The notes: a model not told the origin generated them from the letters alone. 64,000 bases of DNA from Ruegeria pomeroyi DSS-3 (GCF_000011965.2 NC_006569.1:427612-491611); one strand, 5' to 3'; numbered from the stretch's first letter, positions 45,456 to 55,108 are shown. Translations and numbers: made by a program.

Positions 45456-46460
45456 GTGACAGGTATGGCGGTCACGATCCCGGCGACGATTGTCGCCAAC
45501 ATCCTCGAAGGCGCGGTGGCGCGCGGTGCCGATCCGGCGGCTATTCTGGCGCGGGCGAGCCTGCCGGGTGTTGTCGGCCCGCTGGAGGCACCCGATTTCG
45601 TGCGCCTGGTGCGCGCGGTGACGCTGACACTGGATGACGAACTAGCCGGATTGCAGGACCGCCCGCAGCGGATCGGGACCCATGCGATCATGGCCGCCCA
45701 TGTCAGCCATGCCGAGACATTGGGGGCGGCTTACGCCCGGGCGGCCGGTTTCATGGACCTGATGGACAATTCCTTTCGCTATTCGCTGCGCGAGAGTGGC
45801 GCCAACCTGATCTTCGAGATGACGCGCATTCCTGGGCGCGAGGTGCTTAACAATGCGGCGGTCGAGATGGTTCTAGTGCTGGTCAGCCGGATGCTGGCCT
45901 GGCTGGTCGGCAACCGGGGCGCTCTGAACGGCGCCTGGTTCGACTATGTCGCGCCGGGACATGTGGCGGCGTATCGCGCCATGTTCCAGCGCGCGCCGAT
46001 GCAGTTCGGGCAGTGCAGTTCGGGTCTGGCGATCCCGCTGGCGCTGACGCGGCTGCCCGTCCTGCGCAGCGAGGATCAGGCGACGGCCTATGCACGGCGC
46101 ACGCCGCTTGACGCGTTTCTGCCCCAGGACGCAACCACCGGTCTGCCACTCGAGGTGGCGGTGGCGGTCGAGGCCTGCCTGTCCGAACAGGGCAGGCTGC
46201 CCGACATGGCGCAGGTCGCGCGCGATCTGAACCTGGCGCCGCATACCCTGCGGCGGCGGCTCAAGGGGGACGGCGTCGATTATTCCAACATCCGCAAGCA
46301 GGTGCGCCGAGACATGGCGGTACGCCTGCTGGCCACAACCGGGGACAGCGTCGAATCCATCGCTGCCCAGACCGGGTTCTCCGAGGCGAGCGCCTTTATC
46401 CGCGCCTTTCGCAGCTGGACGGGCCTGACCCCGCGCGCCTATCGCAAGTCCGAATTATAG
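45456..46460 (+). CDS. AraC-family transcriptional regulator
   Basis: 334 residues if starting at GTG 45456; ATG 45465 gives 331. N-terminal arabinose-binding-regulator-like domain (GADPAAILARASLPG ... FMDLMDNSFRYSLRE) and C-terminal double HTH (MAQVARDLNLAPHTLRRRLKGDGVDYSNIRKQVRRD, IAAQTGFSEASAFIRAFRSWTGLTPRAYRK). The OruR/ArgR-like relatives sense amino or fatty acids. Divergent position from fadA-fadJ suggests it controls beta-oxidation (inference). Confidence 0.86.
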   Translation: MTGMAVTIPATIVANILEGAVARGADPAAILARASLPGVVGPLEAPDFVRLVRAVTLTLDDELAGLQDRPQRIGTHAIMAAHVSHAETLGAAYARAAGFMDLMDNSFRYSLRESGANLIFEMTRIPGREVLNNAAVEMVLVLVSRMLAWLVGNRGALNGAWFDYVAPGHVAAYRAMFQRAPMQFGQCSSGLAIPLALTRLPVLRSEDQATAYARRTPLDAFLPQDATTGLPLEVAVAVEACLSEQGRLPDMAQVARDLNLAPHTLRRRLKGDGVDYSNIRKQVRRDMAVRLLATTGDSVESIAAQTGFSEASAFIRAFRSWTGLTPRAYRKSEL

Positions 46461-46475
46461 AGGCCTTGGCCGCGC

Positions 46476-46808
46476 CTAGTCGTTGCTGCAGAACAGCGAA
46501 TAGAGCAGGCCGATCACCTGTTCCGTATTGCTGTCGGACAGGGAATAGAACACCGTCTTGCCCTCGCGCCGGGTGCTGACCAGCCCCTCTTCGCGCAGCC
46601 GGGCGAGCATCTGGCTGACCGCGGCTTGCCGGATATCGAGCAGGTTTTCCAATTGGCCCACCGATTTCTCGCCCGCACCCAGATGGCACAGGATCATCAG
46701 GCGCCCCTCATGCGCCAGCGTCTTGAGATATCCTGCCGCACGGGCGGCATTGCTGGCCATGTCATCGGGTGTTTCCGGCGGCAAAGAGGGGGCGTCTTGC
46801 ACGGTCAC
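46476..46808 (-). CDS. ArsR-family persulfide sensor, SqrR/BigR-like
   Basis: 110 residues. Winged HTH with YLKTLAHEGRLMILCHLG and VGQLENLLDIRQAAVSQMLARLREEGLVSTRREGKTVFYSLSD. The only two cysteines are Cys41 and Cys107; in the Rhodobacter SqrR repressor the same residue numbers form the sulfide-sensing tetrasulfide bridge, and BigR uses equivalent cysteines. It therefore likely senses persulfides. No sulfide:quinone oxidoreductase or sulfurtransferase gene lies beside it, so its targets are elsewhere or it is an orphan. Confidence 0.82.
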   Translation of the reverse strand: MTVQDAPSLPPETPDDMASNAARAAGYLKTLAHEGRLMILCHLGAGEKSVGQLENLLDIRQAAVSQMLARLREEGLVSTRREGKTVFYSLSDSNTEQVIGLLYSLFCSND

Positions 46809-46873
46809 GATTGGATCCTGTCGTCATAAATAGCGTCAATATGCCTCAAGGATGGGGCGAATGTCACCCCCCT

Positions 46874-48100
46874 CTAGATCGTGGGTGCGCCGCCCTGAAA
46901 TGCATTGCCGCTGGCATAGTCGCAAGGGGCCTCCTGCATGTTCAGATGCAGGTCGTTGCCGGTAAACGGGTGCGCGCGCGCAAGTTCCTCGTCGACCTCG
47001 ATCCCAAGGCCGGGGGCGTCGGGAGGGATCACGAATCCGTTATCGACCCGGATGCTGCCCTTGATCAATGCATCGTGGAACGGGGTCTCGATGGATTCCA
47101 GCAGCAGGATATTTGGGATCGCGGCGGCCAGCTGTATGTTGGCGGCCCATTCGATCGGCCCGGCATAGAGATGCGGCGCCATCTGCGCGTTGAACAGCTC
47201 GGCAATTGCGGCGACCTTTTTCATCTCCCAGATGCCGCCCGCGCGCCCCAGCGCCGGTTGCAGGATCTCGGCCGCGCCCGCACGCAGGACGGCGCCGAAC
47301 TCGGTCTTGGTGGTCATCCGTTCGCCGGTGGCCACGGGAATGCGCACATTGCGGGCGACGCGCGCCATATCCTCGAGATTGTCGGGGGGCGTCGGCTCTT
47401 CGAACCAGAGCGGCGCGTAGGGCTCCAGCGCCTGGCCGAGGCGGATGGCGCCAGCGGTGTTGAACTGGCCGTGGGTGCCAAACAGCAGGTCCGCCTTGTC
47501 GCCCACCGCCTCGCGGATCGCCTTGCAGAAGGCGACCGACAGGGAAATGTCGGACATCGCGGGCATGTGCCCGCCCCGGATGGTGTAGGGGCCCGCCGGG
47601 TCGAACTTGACCGCGGTGTAACCCCGCCGGACCATCTCGGCGGCGCATTCAGCGGCCTGATCGGGAGAGGTCCAGAACCCGGCAATGTCGTGATGGGGAA
47701 GCGGATAGAGATAGGTATAGGCCCGGATGCGCTGGTTCATCCGCCCGCCGATGAGGGCGTGCACAGGCCGGTTCCGGTCCTTGCCCAGGATATCCCAACA
47801 GGCGATTTCAAGCCCTGAAAAAGCCCCCATCACGGTCAGGTCGGGACGTTGGGTAAAACCGCTGGAATAGGCGCGACGGAACATCAGCTCGATATTCTCG
47901 GGGTTCTCGCCCGCCATGTGCCGGTCGAATACATCGCGGATCACATGCGTCATGGCGTCCGGCCCGACCGAGGAGGCGTAACATTCGCCCCAGCCGGTAA
48001 TGCCGGTATCGGTGGTCACCTTCACCAGGATCCAATAGCGCCCGCCCCAACCCGGTGCCGGGGGCGCTGTGACGATGATATCGAGGTCTTGCAGGCGCAT
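46874..48100 (-). CDS. Mandelate racemase/muconate lactonising enzyme-family protein
   Basis: 408 residues of the enolase superfamily. N-terminal capping domain (VKVTTDTGITGWGECYASSVGPD) and barrel with EIACWDILGK, WFEEPTPPDN, ATGERMTTKTEF and APHLYAGPIEW. Glutamates in WFEEP and GERM fit metal ligands 2 and 3. At the first-ligand position I read GTHGQ where dehydratases such as galactonate dehydratase have DFHG, so the Asp appears replaced by Gly while His remains. Probably a sugar-acid dehydratase or cycloisomerase with unassigned substrate. Confidence 0.82.
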   Translation of the reverse strand: MRLQDLDIIVTAPPAPGWGGRYWILVKVTTDTGITGWGECYASSVGPDAMTHVIRDVFDRHMAGENPENIELMFRRAYSSGFTQRPDLTVMGAFSGLEIACWDILGKDRNRPVHALIGGRMNQRIRAYTYLYPLPHHDIAGFWTSPDQAAECAAEMVRRGYTAVKFDPAGPYTIRGGHMPAMSDISLSVAFCKAIREAVGDKADLLFGTHGQFNTAGAIRLGQALEPYAPLWFEEPTPPDNLEDMARVARNVRIPVATGERMTTKTEFGAVLRAGAAEILQPALGRAGGIWEMKKVAAIAELFNAQMAPHLYAGPIEWAANIQLAAAIPNILLLESIETPFHDALIKGSIRVDNGFVIPPDAPGLGIEVDEELARAHPFTGNDLHLNMQEAPCDYASGNAFQGGAPTI

Positions 48101-48292
48101 GCGGTTCTCCCTTTGCTTGCGAGAGGGTGCCGGTGGTGCAAGGGCTTCGCAATACGGAAAGCGGCAGCTGGTGTCGCTTGCGCCCGGTTTCGGAACATAT
48201 TTGCTGACGTCAGGTCAGCGGTGACTGGGTTCGAGCCATGTGGAAATCTGGTGCGATGCCGCTCAAGACGGTGGTCACAGGAGGAACTCTAC

Positions 48293-49738
48293 ATGATCAA
48301 GCGCATTCTGGCGGGGCTTGGCCTTGTGATTCTGGCCCTTGTGGCGGTGATCGCCTTCAGAACGGTGCAGTACCGGCCGGGACCGGTGGAGGCATCACAG
48401 CCGTTTTCAGTGGGCGCCGATATCGACCGGGCGGCGCAGGTCCTGGCCGAGGCCGTGCGGTTCCGCACCGTGTCCACCGACATGTCGCATCCGGATTTCC
48501 CCGCCTTTCTGGCGTTTCTCGAACAGAGTTTCCCCGCCGTACACCGGACGATGGAGCGCACCCTGCTGGAGCCTGTGACGCCGCTTTACAAGTGGCAGGG
48601 ATCGAACCCCGATCTGCCGCCGGTGATGCTGGCGGCGCATTACGATGTGGTGCCGGTGACCGAGGACACTCTGGGCGAGTGGGATCATCCCCCCTTTGCC
48701 GGTGTGGTGGCCGATGGGTTTGTCTGGGGGCGCGGGACGCTGGACAACAAGGGCGCGTTGATCGCCGCGCTGACCGCGGCCGAGAAACTGATCAATGACG
48801 GGTTCACGCCGGAGCGCACGATCTATTTCAGCTTTGGCGGCGATGAGGAAACCGGCGGGTTGGGGGCCATCGCGGTGGCCGAACACCTGCGCGCGCAGGG
48901 GGTGCAACTGGCCTGGGTGCTGGACGAGGGGTCGTTTGTGCTGGACAAGATCATTCCCGGCCTGGATGTGCCCGTGGCCAGCATCAACCTGGCGGAAAAG
49001 GGATATCTGACCATCCAGCTTGTCGCCCATGCCGAGGGCGGTCATTCCTCGATGCCGCCGCGGCACACCGCTGTCGGGCAGCTGGCGCGCGCCGTGGCGC
49101 GCTTGCAGGAGGCCCCGATGCCGGGCGGGCTGACCGGGGTTTCGGCCGAGTTCTTCGATGCGCTGGGGCGGCATTTCAGCATCGACAAACGCGCCATCTT
49201 TGCCAATCGCTGGCTGTTCGACCCGGTGCTCGAAGGCATCCTGTCAGGTTCACCCTCGACCGATGCGATGCTGCGCACCACCACCGCGCCGACGATGCTC
49301 GAAGGTTCGCCCAAGGAAAACGTGCTGCCGACGCGGGCGGTGGCGACGGTCAATTTCCGCCTGCATCCGCGCGACAGTATCGACGACGTTCTGGTGCATG
49401 TGAAAGCGGCGATAGACGACGAAGGGATCGAGATTGTTGCAGATCGTGACCTGGCCTCGCCCGCCTCTCCGGTGTCGGATTCACAAGGCGCCGGTTTCAA
49501 GGATGTCGAAGCGTCGATCCGCGAGGTGTTCGGCCCGATCGCCTCGGTGCCGGGTCTGACCATCGCGGCAACGGATGCGCGCCATTATGCCAAGGCAGCA
49601 GATGCGGCCTATCGCATCAACCCGTTCCAGATCGAAGGCGACGACCTGGCCCGGTTCCACGGGATCGACGAGCGCCTGTCGATTGCCAATATCGAGCGCG
49701 GCATCAATTTCTATGCCGCGCTGATCGGCAAGCAATAG
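48293..49738 (+). CDS. M20-family metallopeptidase, carboxypeptidase S/PM20D1-like
   Basis: 481 residues from ATG 48293 after AGGAGG. One N-terminal membrane anchor (ILAGLGLVILALVAVIAF). Di-zinc M20 motifs: VMLAAHYDVVPV with His and Asp, VWGRGTLDNKGALIAAL, FGGDEETGGLGA with the catalytic Glu, and a late ATDARHYAK. AEGGHSSMPP marks the lid domain. Likely periplasm-facing hydrolase of N-acyl amino acids or dipeptides. It is next to the Zn alcohol dehydrogenase on the opposite strand; no operon partner. Confidence 0.86.
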   Translation: MIKRILAGLGLVILALVAVIAFRTVQYRPGPVEASQPFSVGADIDRAAQVLAEAVRFRTVSTDMSHPDFPAFLAFLEQSFPAVHRTMERTLLEPVTPLYKWQGSNPDLPPVMLAAHYDVVPVTEDTLGEWDHPPFAGVVADGFVWGRGTLDNKGALIAALTAAEKLINDGFTPERTIYFSFGGDEETGGLGAIAVAEHLRAQGVQLAWVLDEGSFVLDKIIPGLDVPVASINLAEKGYLTIQLVAHAEGGHSSMPPRHTAVGQLARAVARLQEAPMPGGLTGVSAEFFDALGRHFSIDKRAIFANRWLFDPVLEGILSGSPSTDAMLRTTTAPTMLEGSPKENVLPTRAVATVNFRLHPRDSIDDVLVHVKAAIDDEGIEIVADRDLASPASPVSDSQGAGFKDVEASIREVFGPIASVPGLTIAATDARHYAKAADAAYRINPFQIEGDDLARFHGIDERLSIANIERGINFYAALIGKQ

Positions 49739-49744
49739 CACCCG

Positions 49745-50839
49745 TCAGTGGTTGAACAGGATCACGTTGCGCTTGGCGCTGCCGGTGCGGGTGTCGGCGA
49801 TGGCCTCGTTGATCTGATCCAGCGACCATCGGCCCGAGATAAGTTCGTCGAGCTTCAAGCGGCCTTGTTGGTAAAGGTCGATCATCCACGGGATATCGCG
49901 CTGGATCACCACATCGCCCATTTTTGAGCCGATCAGCCCGTGTCCCTGGAACGAGGCGCTCATCGGTTCGTATTGCGCCATGGCGCCGGCATGGGGCATG
50001 CCGATCATCACAGCCCTGCCGCCCCAGCCCAGGTATTTGGGTGCCTCGTCATAGGCGCGTACGGCGCCAACGGTGACCAGCACCGCATCTGCACCGCGCC
50101 CGCCAAGCGCCTTGTAGGCCGCGCGCCAGGGTTTCGGGCTGGTCGCCAGCACGCCATGGGTGGCGCCGAATTCGCGGGCGATGTCCAGCTTCTCCTCGGT
50201 CATGTCCACCGCCACGATGCGGCGCGCGCCAGCGATGCGGGCGCCCTGGATCGCGTTCAGCCCGACGCCGCCGGCCCCGATTACCACCACGTCCTGACCG
50301 GCACGCAGCCGGGCGGCGTTGACCGCCGCCCCGACCCCGGTGATCACCCCGCAGGAGAGCAGGCAGGCGACGTCGCGCCCCATATCGGCGGGGATCCTGA
50401 CGATCTGGCGTTGGCTGACCACCACCTTTTCGGCGAATGCGCCACAGGCCATGGCTTGCAACAACGGGCCCTCGTCCGCGGTGCGCAGCGGCCCCTGTTT
50501 CACCCCGTCATAGGGCGTGTCGCAGATGGTGGGCTGACCGCCTGCGCAATTGGCGCAGGTGCCGCAGGCGCGGATCAGCGTGACCACCACCGGATCGCCG
50601 GGGGCAAAGCCCTCGACGCCCGGCCCCACGGCCGACACCGTGCCCGCCGCCTCGTGGCCGTAGACAGCCGGAAGATGCCCGCCCCAGGCGCCATCGGCAT
50701 AGGAGATGTCGGAATGGCAGATCGCGACCGCGTCCAGCGTCACCTCGACCTCGCCGGTGCCGGGCGGGGCGAGCAGCACCTCTTCGATCACCAGTGGCGC
50801 ATTGAATTCGTGGCAAACGGCGGCGCGGATCTTCTGCAT
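49745..50839 (-). CDS. Zinc-dependent alcohol dehydrogenase, class III-like
   Basis: 364 residues from ATG 50839 (AAGGAGA upstream). Catalytic-zinc motif CHSDISYADG, GHEAAGTVSAVGPGV, structural-zinc cysteines in CGTCANCAGGQPTIC, and cofactor motif VVIGAGGVGLNAIQGARIAGA. Closer to NAD(P)-dependent aldehyde/alcohol dehydrogenases than to glutathione-dependent formaldehyde dehydrogenase, but that split is uncertain. Oxidises an alcohol or reduces an aldehyde in the cytoplasm. Its ATG faces the MFS gene promoter region on the same strand. Confidence 0.87.
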   Translation of the reverse strand: MQKIRAAVCHEFNAPLVIEEVLLAPPGTGEVEVTLDAVAICHSDISYADGAWGGHLPAVYGHEAAGTVSAVGPGVEGFAPGDPVVVTLIRACGTCANCAGGQPTICDTPYDGVKQGPLRTADEGPLLQAMACGAFAEKVVVSQRQIVRIPADMGRDVACLLSCGVITGVGAAVNAARLRAGQDVVVIGAGGVGLNAIQGARIAGARRIVAVDMTEEKLDIAREFGATHGVLATSPKPWRAAYKALGGRGADAVLVTVGAVRAYDEAPKYLGWGGRAVMIGMPHAGAMAQYEPMSASFQGHGLIGSKMGDVVIQRDIPWMIDLYQQGRLKLDELISGRWSLDQINEAIADTRTGSAKRNVILFNH

Positions 50840-50925
50840 CCCGGTTCTCCTTGGCATTTCCTTACCCTAGGGTGGACCGAGGCCCCGGATGCGGCAAGGT
50901 GGAAACCGGAAAAGATACAGTGCCA

Positions 50926-52125
50926 TTACGTCACGGCAGTGCGGGTGCGCAGAAAGATCACCAGACCAGCGGCCATCAGCGCAAGGGCGACCAGGAACGG
51001 GGCACCGGGCAGATAAATTGGCGCCTGCGGGCCGGTAAAGCGGGCGAATACGCTGGCCATCAACAGCGGCGAAACGATCATCGACAGGGCGTGTACGGCG
51101 GACATTACCCCTTGCAGCGCGCCCTGCTGGTCGTCCGCCACGCTGCGCGACATGATTGCCTGCAGCGCGGGTGGCACCACCGCGCCCATGGCGGTGATCG
51201 GGATCAGGATCAGGGCCAGCGTGCCGCTGGCGATGAAGGCAAGCAGGCCGAAGCCCACGAAATCGAACAGCTGCCCCCAGATCACCGTGCGCCGTTCGCC
51301 GATCCGGCGGGTGATATGGGGCAACAGCCCGCCCTGCACCACCGCCATCAGGAAGCCGAAGATGCCCAGCGACAGGCCAATCATCCGGGACGACCAGCCG
51401 AACCGTTCCTGAGAGAAATAGGCCCAGATCGCCGGATAGACGTAGATGGCGACGGAATAGAGGAAATAGGCCCAGAGCAGGCCCTTGAGCCCGGGTACCT
51501 GGCCCAGCATGCGAAAGGCGCCCAGCGGATTGGCGCTGGCCCAGGAAAAGGCGCGGCGGGTGGCTGCCGTCACCGTTTCGTTCATCACAAAGAGGCCGAG
51601 GACAAAGTTCAGCCCGGCCAGCACCGCTGCCGCCCAGAATGGCGCGCGGGTGCCAAACTCTCCCAGAACCCCGCCCATCAGCGGCCCCAGCACAAAGCCG
51701 ACACCAAAGGCCGCGCCCAGCATGCCGAAACGGGCGGCCTTTTGCTCGGGGCGCGAAACATCGGCCATATAAGCCGAGGCGGTGGCATGTGTGGCCGCGG
51801 TGATGCCGCCCACGATGCGGCCCGCCAGGAGCAGCCAGATACTGCCCGCCAAGGCCATCACCACATAGTCCAGCGCCATGACGAACAACGAGACCAGCAA
51901 CACGGGCCGGCGGCCCAATGCGTCGGACAGGCTGCCGATGACCGGGCCGAACAGGAACTGCATCGCGGCAAAGGCGGTGCTGAGCACACCGCCCCACAGC
52001 GCCGCATCGGCCAGGGTACCGCCCTTAACCTCGACAATCAGGTCGGGCATGATCGGCATGATCAGGCCGATCCCCATGGCGTCGATCATCACCGTCGCGA
52101 GGATGAAGAGAAAGGGCAGGCGCAT
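50926..52125 (-). CDS. MFS drug/metabolite efflux protein, TetA-like
   Basis: 399 residues with about 12 hydrophobic segments. The inter-helix loop motif reads [17 protein letters not shown], and the second-half copy is less strict. [47 protein letters not shown] matches tetracycline-resistance/multidrug DHA1 pumps (motifs C and A). It probably exports a toxic compound with proton exchange; substrate unknown. No adjacent TetR repressor, so regulation is not evident. Confidence 0.83.
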   Translation of the reverse strand: MRLPFLFILATVMIDAMGIGLIMPIMPDLIVEVKGGTLADAALWGGVLSTAFAAMQFLFGPVIGSLSDALGRRPVLLVSLFVMALDYVVMALAGSIWLLLAGRIVGGITAATHATASAYMADVSRPEQKAARFGMLGAAFGVGFVLGPLMGGVLGEFGTRAPFWAAAVLAGLNFVLGLFVMNETVTAATRRAFSWASANPLGAFRMLGQVPGLKGLLWAYFLYSVAIYVYPAIWAYFSQERFGWSSRMIGLSLGIFGFLMAVVQGGLLPHITRRIGERRTVIWGQLFDFVGFGLLAFIASGTLALILIPITAMGAVVPPALQAIMSRSVADDQQGALQGVMSAVHALSMIVSPLLMASVFARFTGPQAPIYLPGAPFLVALALMAAGLVIFLRTRTAVT

Positions 52126-52185
52126 TCTGAACCGTCCGGTTTAGTTTGCCAGACCCTAGCCGCGCCGATCTCGGTTGAAAAGCCG

Positions 52186-53523
52186 CTAAGTGGCCCCTTG
52201 CGACCGGACCCGCGCGGCAAAGGCCCGGGCCTCGTCGGGGGCGGCGCCCAGTTGCCGGGACGGGTCGGTCAGCGCGGCGGCGTCCAGCTGCGGCCAGTCG
52301 CGCGCGATCAGCTCGCGCAGCGGTGTCCGGCTTTCCATCGCCTCGGCGCAGAGGGTCTTGACGGCGGCTTGTGCCTCGGGGCGGGGCAGGTGCGCGGCCA
52401 GCGCAAAGTTGACCGCCTCGGCATGGATGGTGCCATAGTTGGTGTCGAGCGCGGCGGCCATGGCCTCGGGGCAGGGGGCCAGCCCGGGCAGCAGGCGCTG
52501 GGTGATCTGTACCGAGGCGGCGGCGCCCAGCACGATCTGGGGCAGGCACATCCATTCGGTGAACCAGGCGGCGCCGTCGCGCTGGTGCCGGTGCACGCCC
52601 GCGCCATGCAGAACCGCCAACAGGCCCGGCACCTGCCGGGACAGGGCCACCAGCGCCGAGGCGCCGACCGGGTTCTGTTTCTGCGGCATGGTCGAGGACG
52701 CGCCGCCACCACCCAGCGTGATCTCGGCAATGCCGGTCTGGGACAGCTCGATCGCATCCTCGCCCAGCTTGCCAAGCGCCAGCGCGATGCGGGTGCACCA
52801 TTCGGCCAGACGCAGTACCGGGGTGCGGTCGGTATGCCAGCTGCGCCCGGGATCGGCGAGGTTCAGAAGTTGGGCCAGATCGGCGCGCAGTTGCGCCACC
52901 TCGGGCCCCAGCGCGGCGCCGGTGCCGGCTGCGCCCGACAGTGACACCAGCAGGCAATCGCGCCTGAGACCCGGCAGTTCGCGCAACAGGTCAAGCAGCG
53001 GCGCCCCCCAGGACGCCACCACCGCGCCAAAGCTGGTGGGCGTGGCATGCTGAGCGTAACTGCGCCCTGCCATGGGCAGATCGGCATGGCTCTCGGCAAG
53101 CGCGGCCAGCGTTTCCAGCACCGCAGCCAGATCCCGCTCCAGCACCGAGACCGCCTGACGCAACCGCAGCATCAGGCCGGTGTCGATGATATCCTGCGAA
53201 GTGGCGCCCCAATGGACATATTGCGCATGTTCGGGCGCCTGCATTTCACTGCGAAAGGCGGCGACCAGCGCCGGCACGCTGACCCCGTTTGCCCCTGTCG
53301 CCTCGGCCAGTGCGCCGGGGTCGAGGTGGATTTCCATCGCCGCGCGGTGGATGGCACCGGCACTCTCGACCGGGATCAGCCCCAGCGCGCCTTGCGCCTT
53401 GGCCAGCATCCCCTCGACCAGCAGCATCGCGCGCAACTCGGCCCCGTCGGTGAACAGCCGCCCGGCATCGCCCGCAGGAAAAAGGCGCGCCAGATGCGCG
53501 CTGTCAAACACTGATGCGGCCAT
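52186..53523 (-). CDS. pcaB: 3-carboxy-cis,cis-muconate cycloisomerase-type lyase
   Basis: 445 residues of the fumarase/aspartase superfamily. Signature GGGASSTMPQKQNPVGASALVAL, plus VHWGATSQDIIDTGLMLRLRQA and AGRSYAQHATPTSFG. This matches PcaB rather than adenylosuccinate lyase by the QKQNP form. Would convert 3-carboxymuconate to gamma-carboxymuconolactone in the beta-ketoadipate pathway. The PcaD-like gene is two genes upstream in the same operon, but PcaC, G and H are absent from the window. Confidence 0.83.
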   Translation of the reverse strand: MAASVFDSAHLARLFPAGDAGRLFTDGAELRAMLLVEGMLAKAQGALGLIPVESAGAIHRAAMEIHLDPGALAEATGANGVSVPALVAAFRSEMQAPEHAQYVHWGATSQDIIDTGLMLRLRQAVSVLERDLAAVLETLAALAESHADLPMAGRSYAQHATPTSFGAVVASWGAPLLDLLRELPGLRRDCLLVSLSGAAGTGAALGPEVAQLRADLAQLLNLADPGRSWHTDRTPVLRLAEWCTRIALALGKLGEDAIELSQTGIAEITLGGGGASSTMPQKQNPVGASALVALSRQVPGLLAVLHGAGVHRHQRDGAAWFTEWMCLPQIVLGAAASVQITQRLLPGLAPCPEAMAAALDTNYGTIHAEAVNFALAAHLPRPEAQAAVKTLCAEAMESRTPLRELIARDWPQLDAAALTDPSRQLGAAPDEARAFAARVRSQGAT

Positions 53524-54236
53524 CAGAACTGTCCTTCGATCCGTGTCAGCAGCCGCGCCAGCCCCTGCGGGTCGGCAAAGAACGGCGAATGAGAGCTGTT
53601 CATGACATGGACCCGGTCGGATGGCCAGTCCGCCGTCATCTCCTCTTGGTATTCGGGCGGAATCGTCCGATCCTCGGCGCAGCGGATATAGACCTTGGGC
53701 ACGCTTGCGAACCGGTCGGACAGGGTCAGCGGCGTCTCTTGCGGGGCAATCGCCTGCGGGCAGAGGCGCGGCTGTGCGTAATGCACCCGCTCGGCCCGGC
53801 AGTCATGATAGAACAGATCGGCCACCCGTTCGGGATCGACGGTATAGGACAGCCCATCCTCGGATTTGATCACCGCGTCCAGCAGCGTCTGGCGCGGTGC
53901 GCGCTTGCGCATGTCGATCATCGAATGCCCTGACAGCGGCACATAGGCGCACAGATAGATCAGCCCGCGCATCGCGTCCGGGGCCTGCTCGGCGGCGGCG
54001 CTGATCGGATAGCCGCCCCAGCTGTGACCCACAATCAGCGTATCGGGGGTCGAGGCCCCCAGCACCGCGTCACGACAGCTGTTCAGTGTCACCTCGCCAA
54101 TCGGGGTCACATCCGAGCCATGGCTGGGCATGTTGACGGCGCGGGCGGTATGGCCGCGCTCCTCCAGCGCCGGGATCAGGTCCCGCCAGCACCAGGCCCC
54201 GTGGCAGGAACCGTGGATCAGAAGAAAATCGGCCAT
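53523..54236 (-). CDS. Alpha/beta hydrolase, esterase/hydroxynitrile-lyase-like
   Basis: 237 residues. N-terminal FLLIHGSCHGAWCWRDLIPAL, nucleophile Ser in IVGHSWGGYPIS, Asp in RCAEDRTIPPEY and His in NSSHSPFFADP. The fold pattern is that of plant-type methylesterases and bacterial salicylate/carboxyl esterases. It shares a start/stop base with pcaB and is 12 nt from pcaD, so it is probably a step feeding this partial ring-cleavage route, for example hydrolysis of an aromatic ester. Substrate unknown. Confidence 0.85.
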   Translation of the reverse strand: MADFLLIHGSCHGAWCWRDLIPALEERGHTARAVNMPSHGSDVTPIGEVTLNSCRDAVLGASTPDTLIVGHSWGGYPISAAAEQAPDAMRGLIYLCAYVPLSGHSMIDMRKRAPRQTLLDAVIKSEDGLSYTVDPERVADLFYHDCRAERVHYAQPRLCPQAIAPQETPLTLSDRFASVPKVYIRCAEDRTIPPEYQEEMTADWPSDRVHVMNSSHSPFFADPQGLARLLTRIEGQF

Positions 54237-54248
54237 GGCCGGGTCCTC

Positions 54249-55037
54249 TCAGAAATGGCCGACATCGCGCAGGAACTGCGCGAGCCGTTCGGCATAGGCG
54301 GCGGGGTGTTCGACACAGGGCAGATGTCCGGCCTTGCGAAACAGGTGGAATTGCGATCCGGGAATCAGGTCGACCGTTTCCCGCACCAGATCCGGCGGGG
54401 TCGAGCCGTCCTCGTCCCCGGCGATGCCCAGGGTCGGCAGCCTGAGGCCGCTGGTGGGGGTATAGAAATCGGTGCCCGCAATGGCGGCGCTGCACCCGGC
54501 ATAGCCCTGCACCGGCTGACGCACCAGCATGTTGCGCCACAGGGCCAGTTCGGGGGTGGCGCGGAACCCGCGCGAGAACCAGCGCTCCATCACCGTGTCG
54601 GCCAGCGCCTCGATCCCGCCTGCGGTGACGGCGGCGATCCGCTGTTGCCACATCTCCTTGGTTCCGATCTTGGCGGCGGTGTTGGACAGCACCAGCGCGC
54701 GCACCTGATCCAGCCGCTTGACCGCCAGCCCCTGCGCGATCATGCCGCCGATCGACAGGCCGACGACGGCCGCGTCACGAATGTCGAGCAGGTCCAGTAG
54801 CCGTTCGGCATCGCGCACAAGCGTGCCCATCGCATAGGGTCCCTCCGGCGCGTCACTCAGGCCATGGCCGCGCTTGTCATAGCGGATCAGGCGCAGGCCC
54901 GCAGGCAGATGCGGCAGGATCGGATCCCACAACCGCAGATCGGTACCCAGCGAATTGATGAAAACCACAGGCGCGCCGTCCGGGTCGCCATCGACCCGGA
55001 AATGCAGTTTGATATCTCCCAGATCCGCGATCTGCAT
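54249..55037 (-). CDS. pcaD: 3-oxoadipate enol-lactonase
   Basis: 262 residues. The PcaD pattern is good: IKLHFRVDGDPDGAPVVFINSLGTDLRLWDPILPHL, nucleophile in VVGLSIGGMIAQGLA, GIAGDEDGSTPPDLV with Asp, and AGHLPCVEHPAAYAERLAQFL with the catalytic His. Hydrolyses 3-oxoadipate enol-lactone to 3-oxoadipate. First gene of the three-gene minus-strand operon with the esterase and pcaB. Confidence 0.87.
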   Translation of the reverse strand: MQIADLGDIKLHFRVDGDPDGAPVVFINSLGTDLRLWDPILPHLPAGLRLIRYDKRGHGLSDAPEGPYAMGTLVRDAERLLDLLDIRDAAVVGLSIGGMIAQGLAVKRLDQVRALVLSNTAAKIGTKEMWQQRIAAVTAGGIEALADTVMERWFSRGFRATPELALWRNMLVRQPVQGYAGCSAAIAGTDFYTPTSGLRLPTLGIAGDEDGSTPPDLVRETVDLIPGSQFHLFRKAGHLPCVEHPAAYAERLAQFLRDVGHF

Positions 55038-55108
55038 CTTGGCAGCGACTCCACCTTGCCCGACACTTGGTCAGACTAAAACTTTACGCTGGGGAAGGTA
55101 AAGCGCCC

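Noticed and set aside
46476..46808. Arsenic-responsive ArsR repressor
   Set aside because: No arsenic-type CxC metal site; the two-cysteine layout is that of SqrR/BigR, and there is no ars gene nearby.
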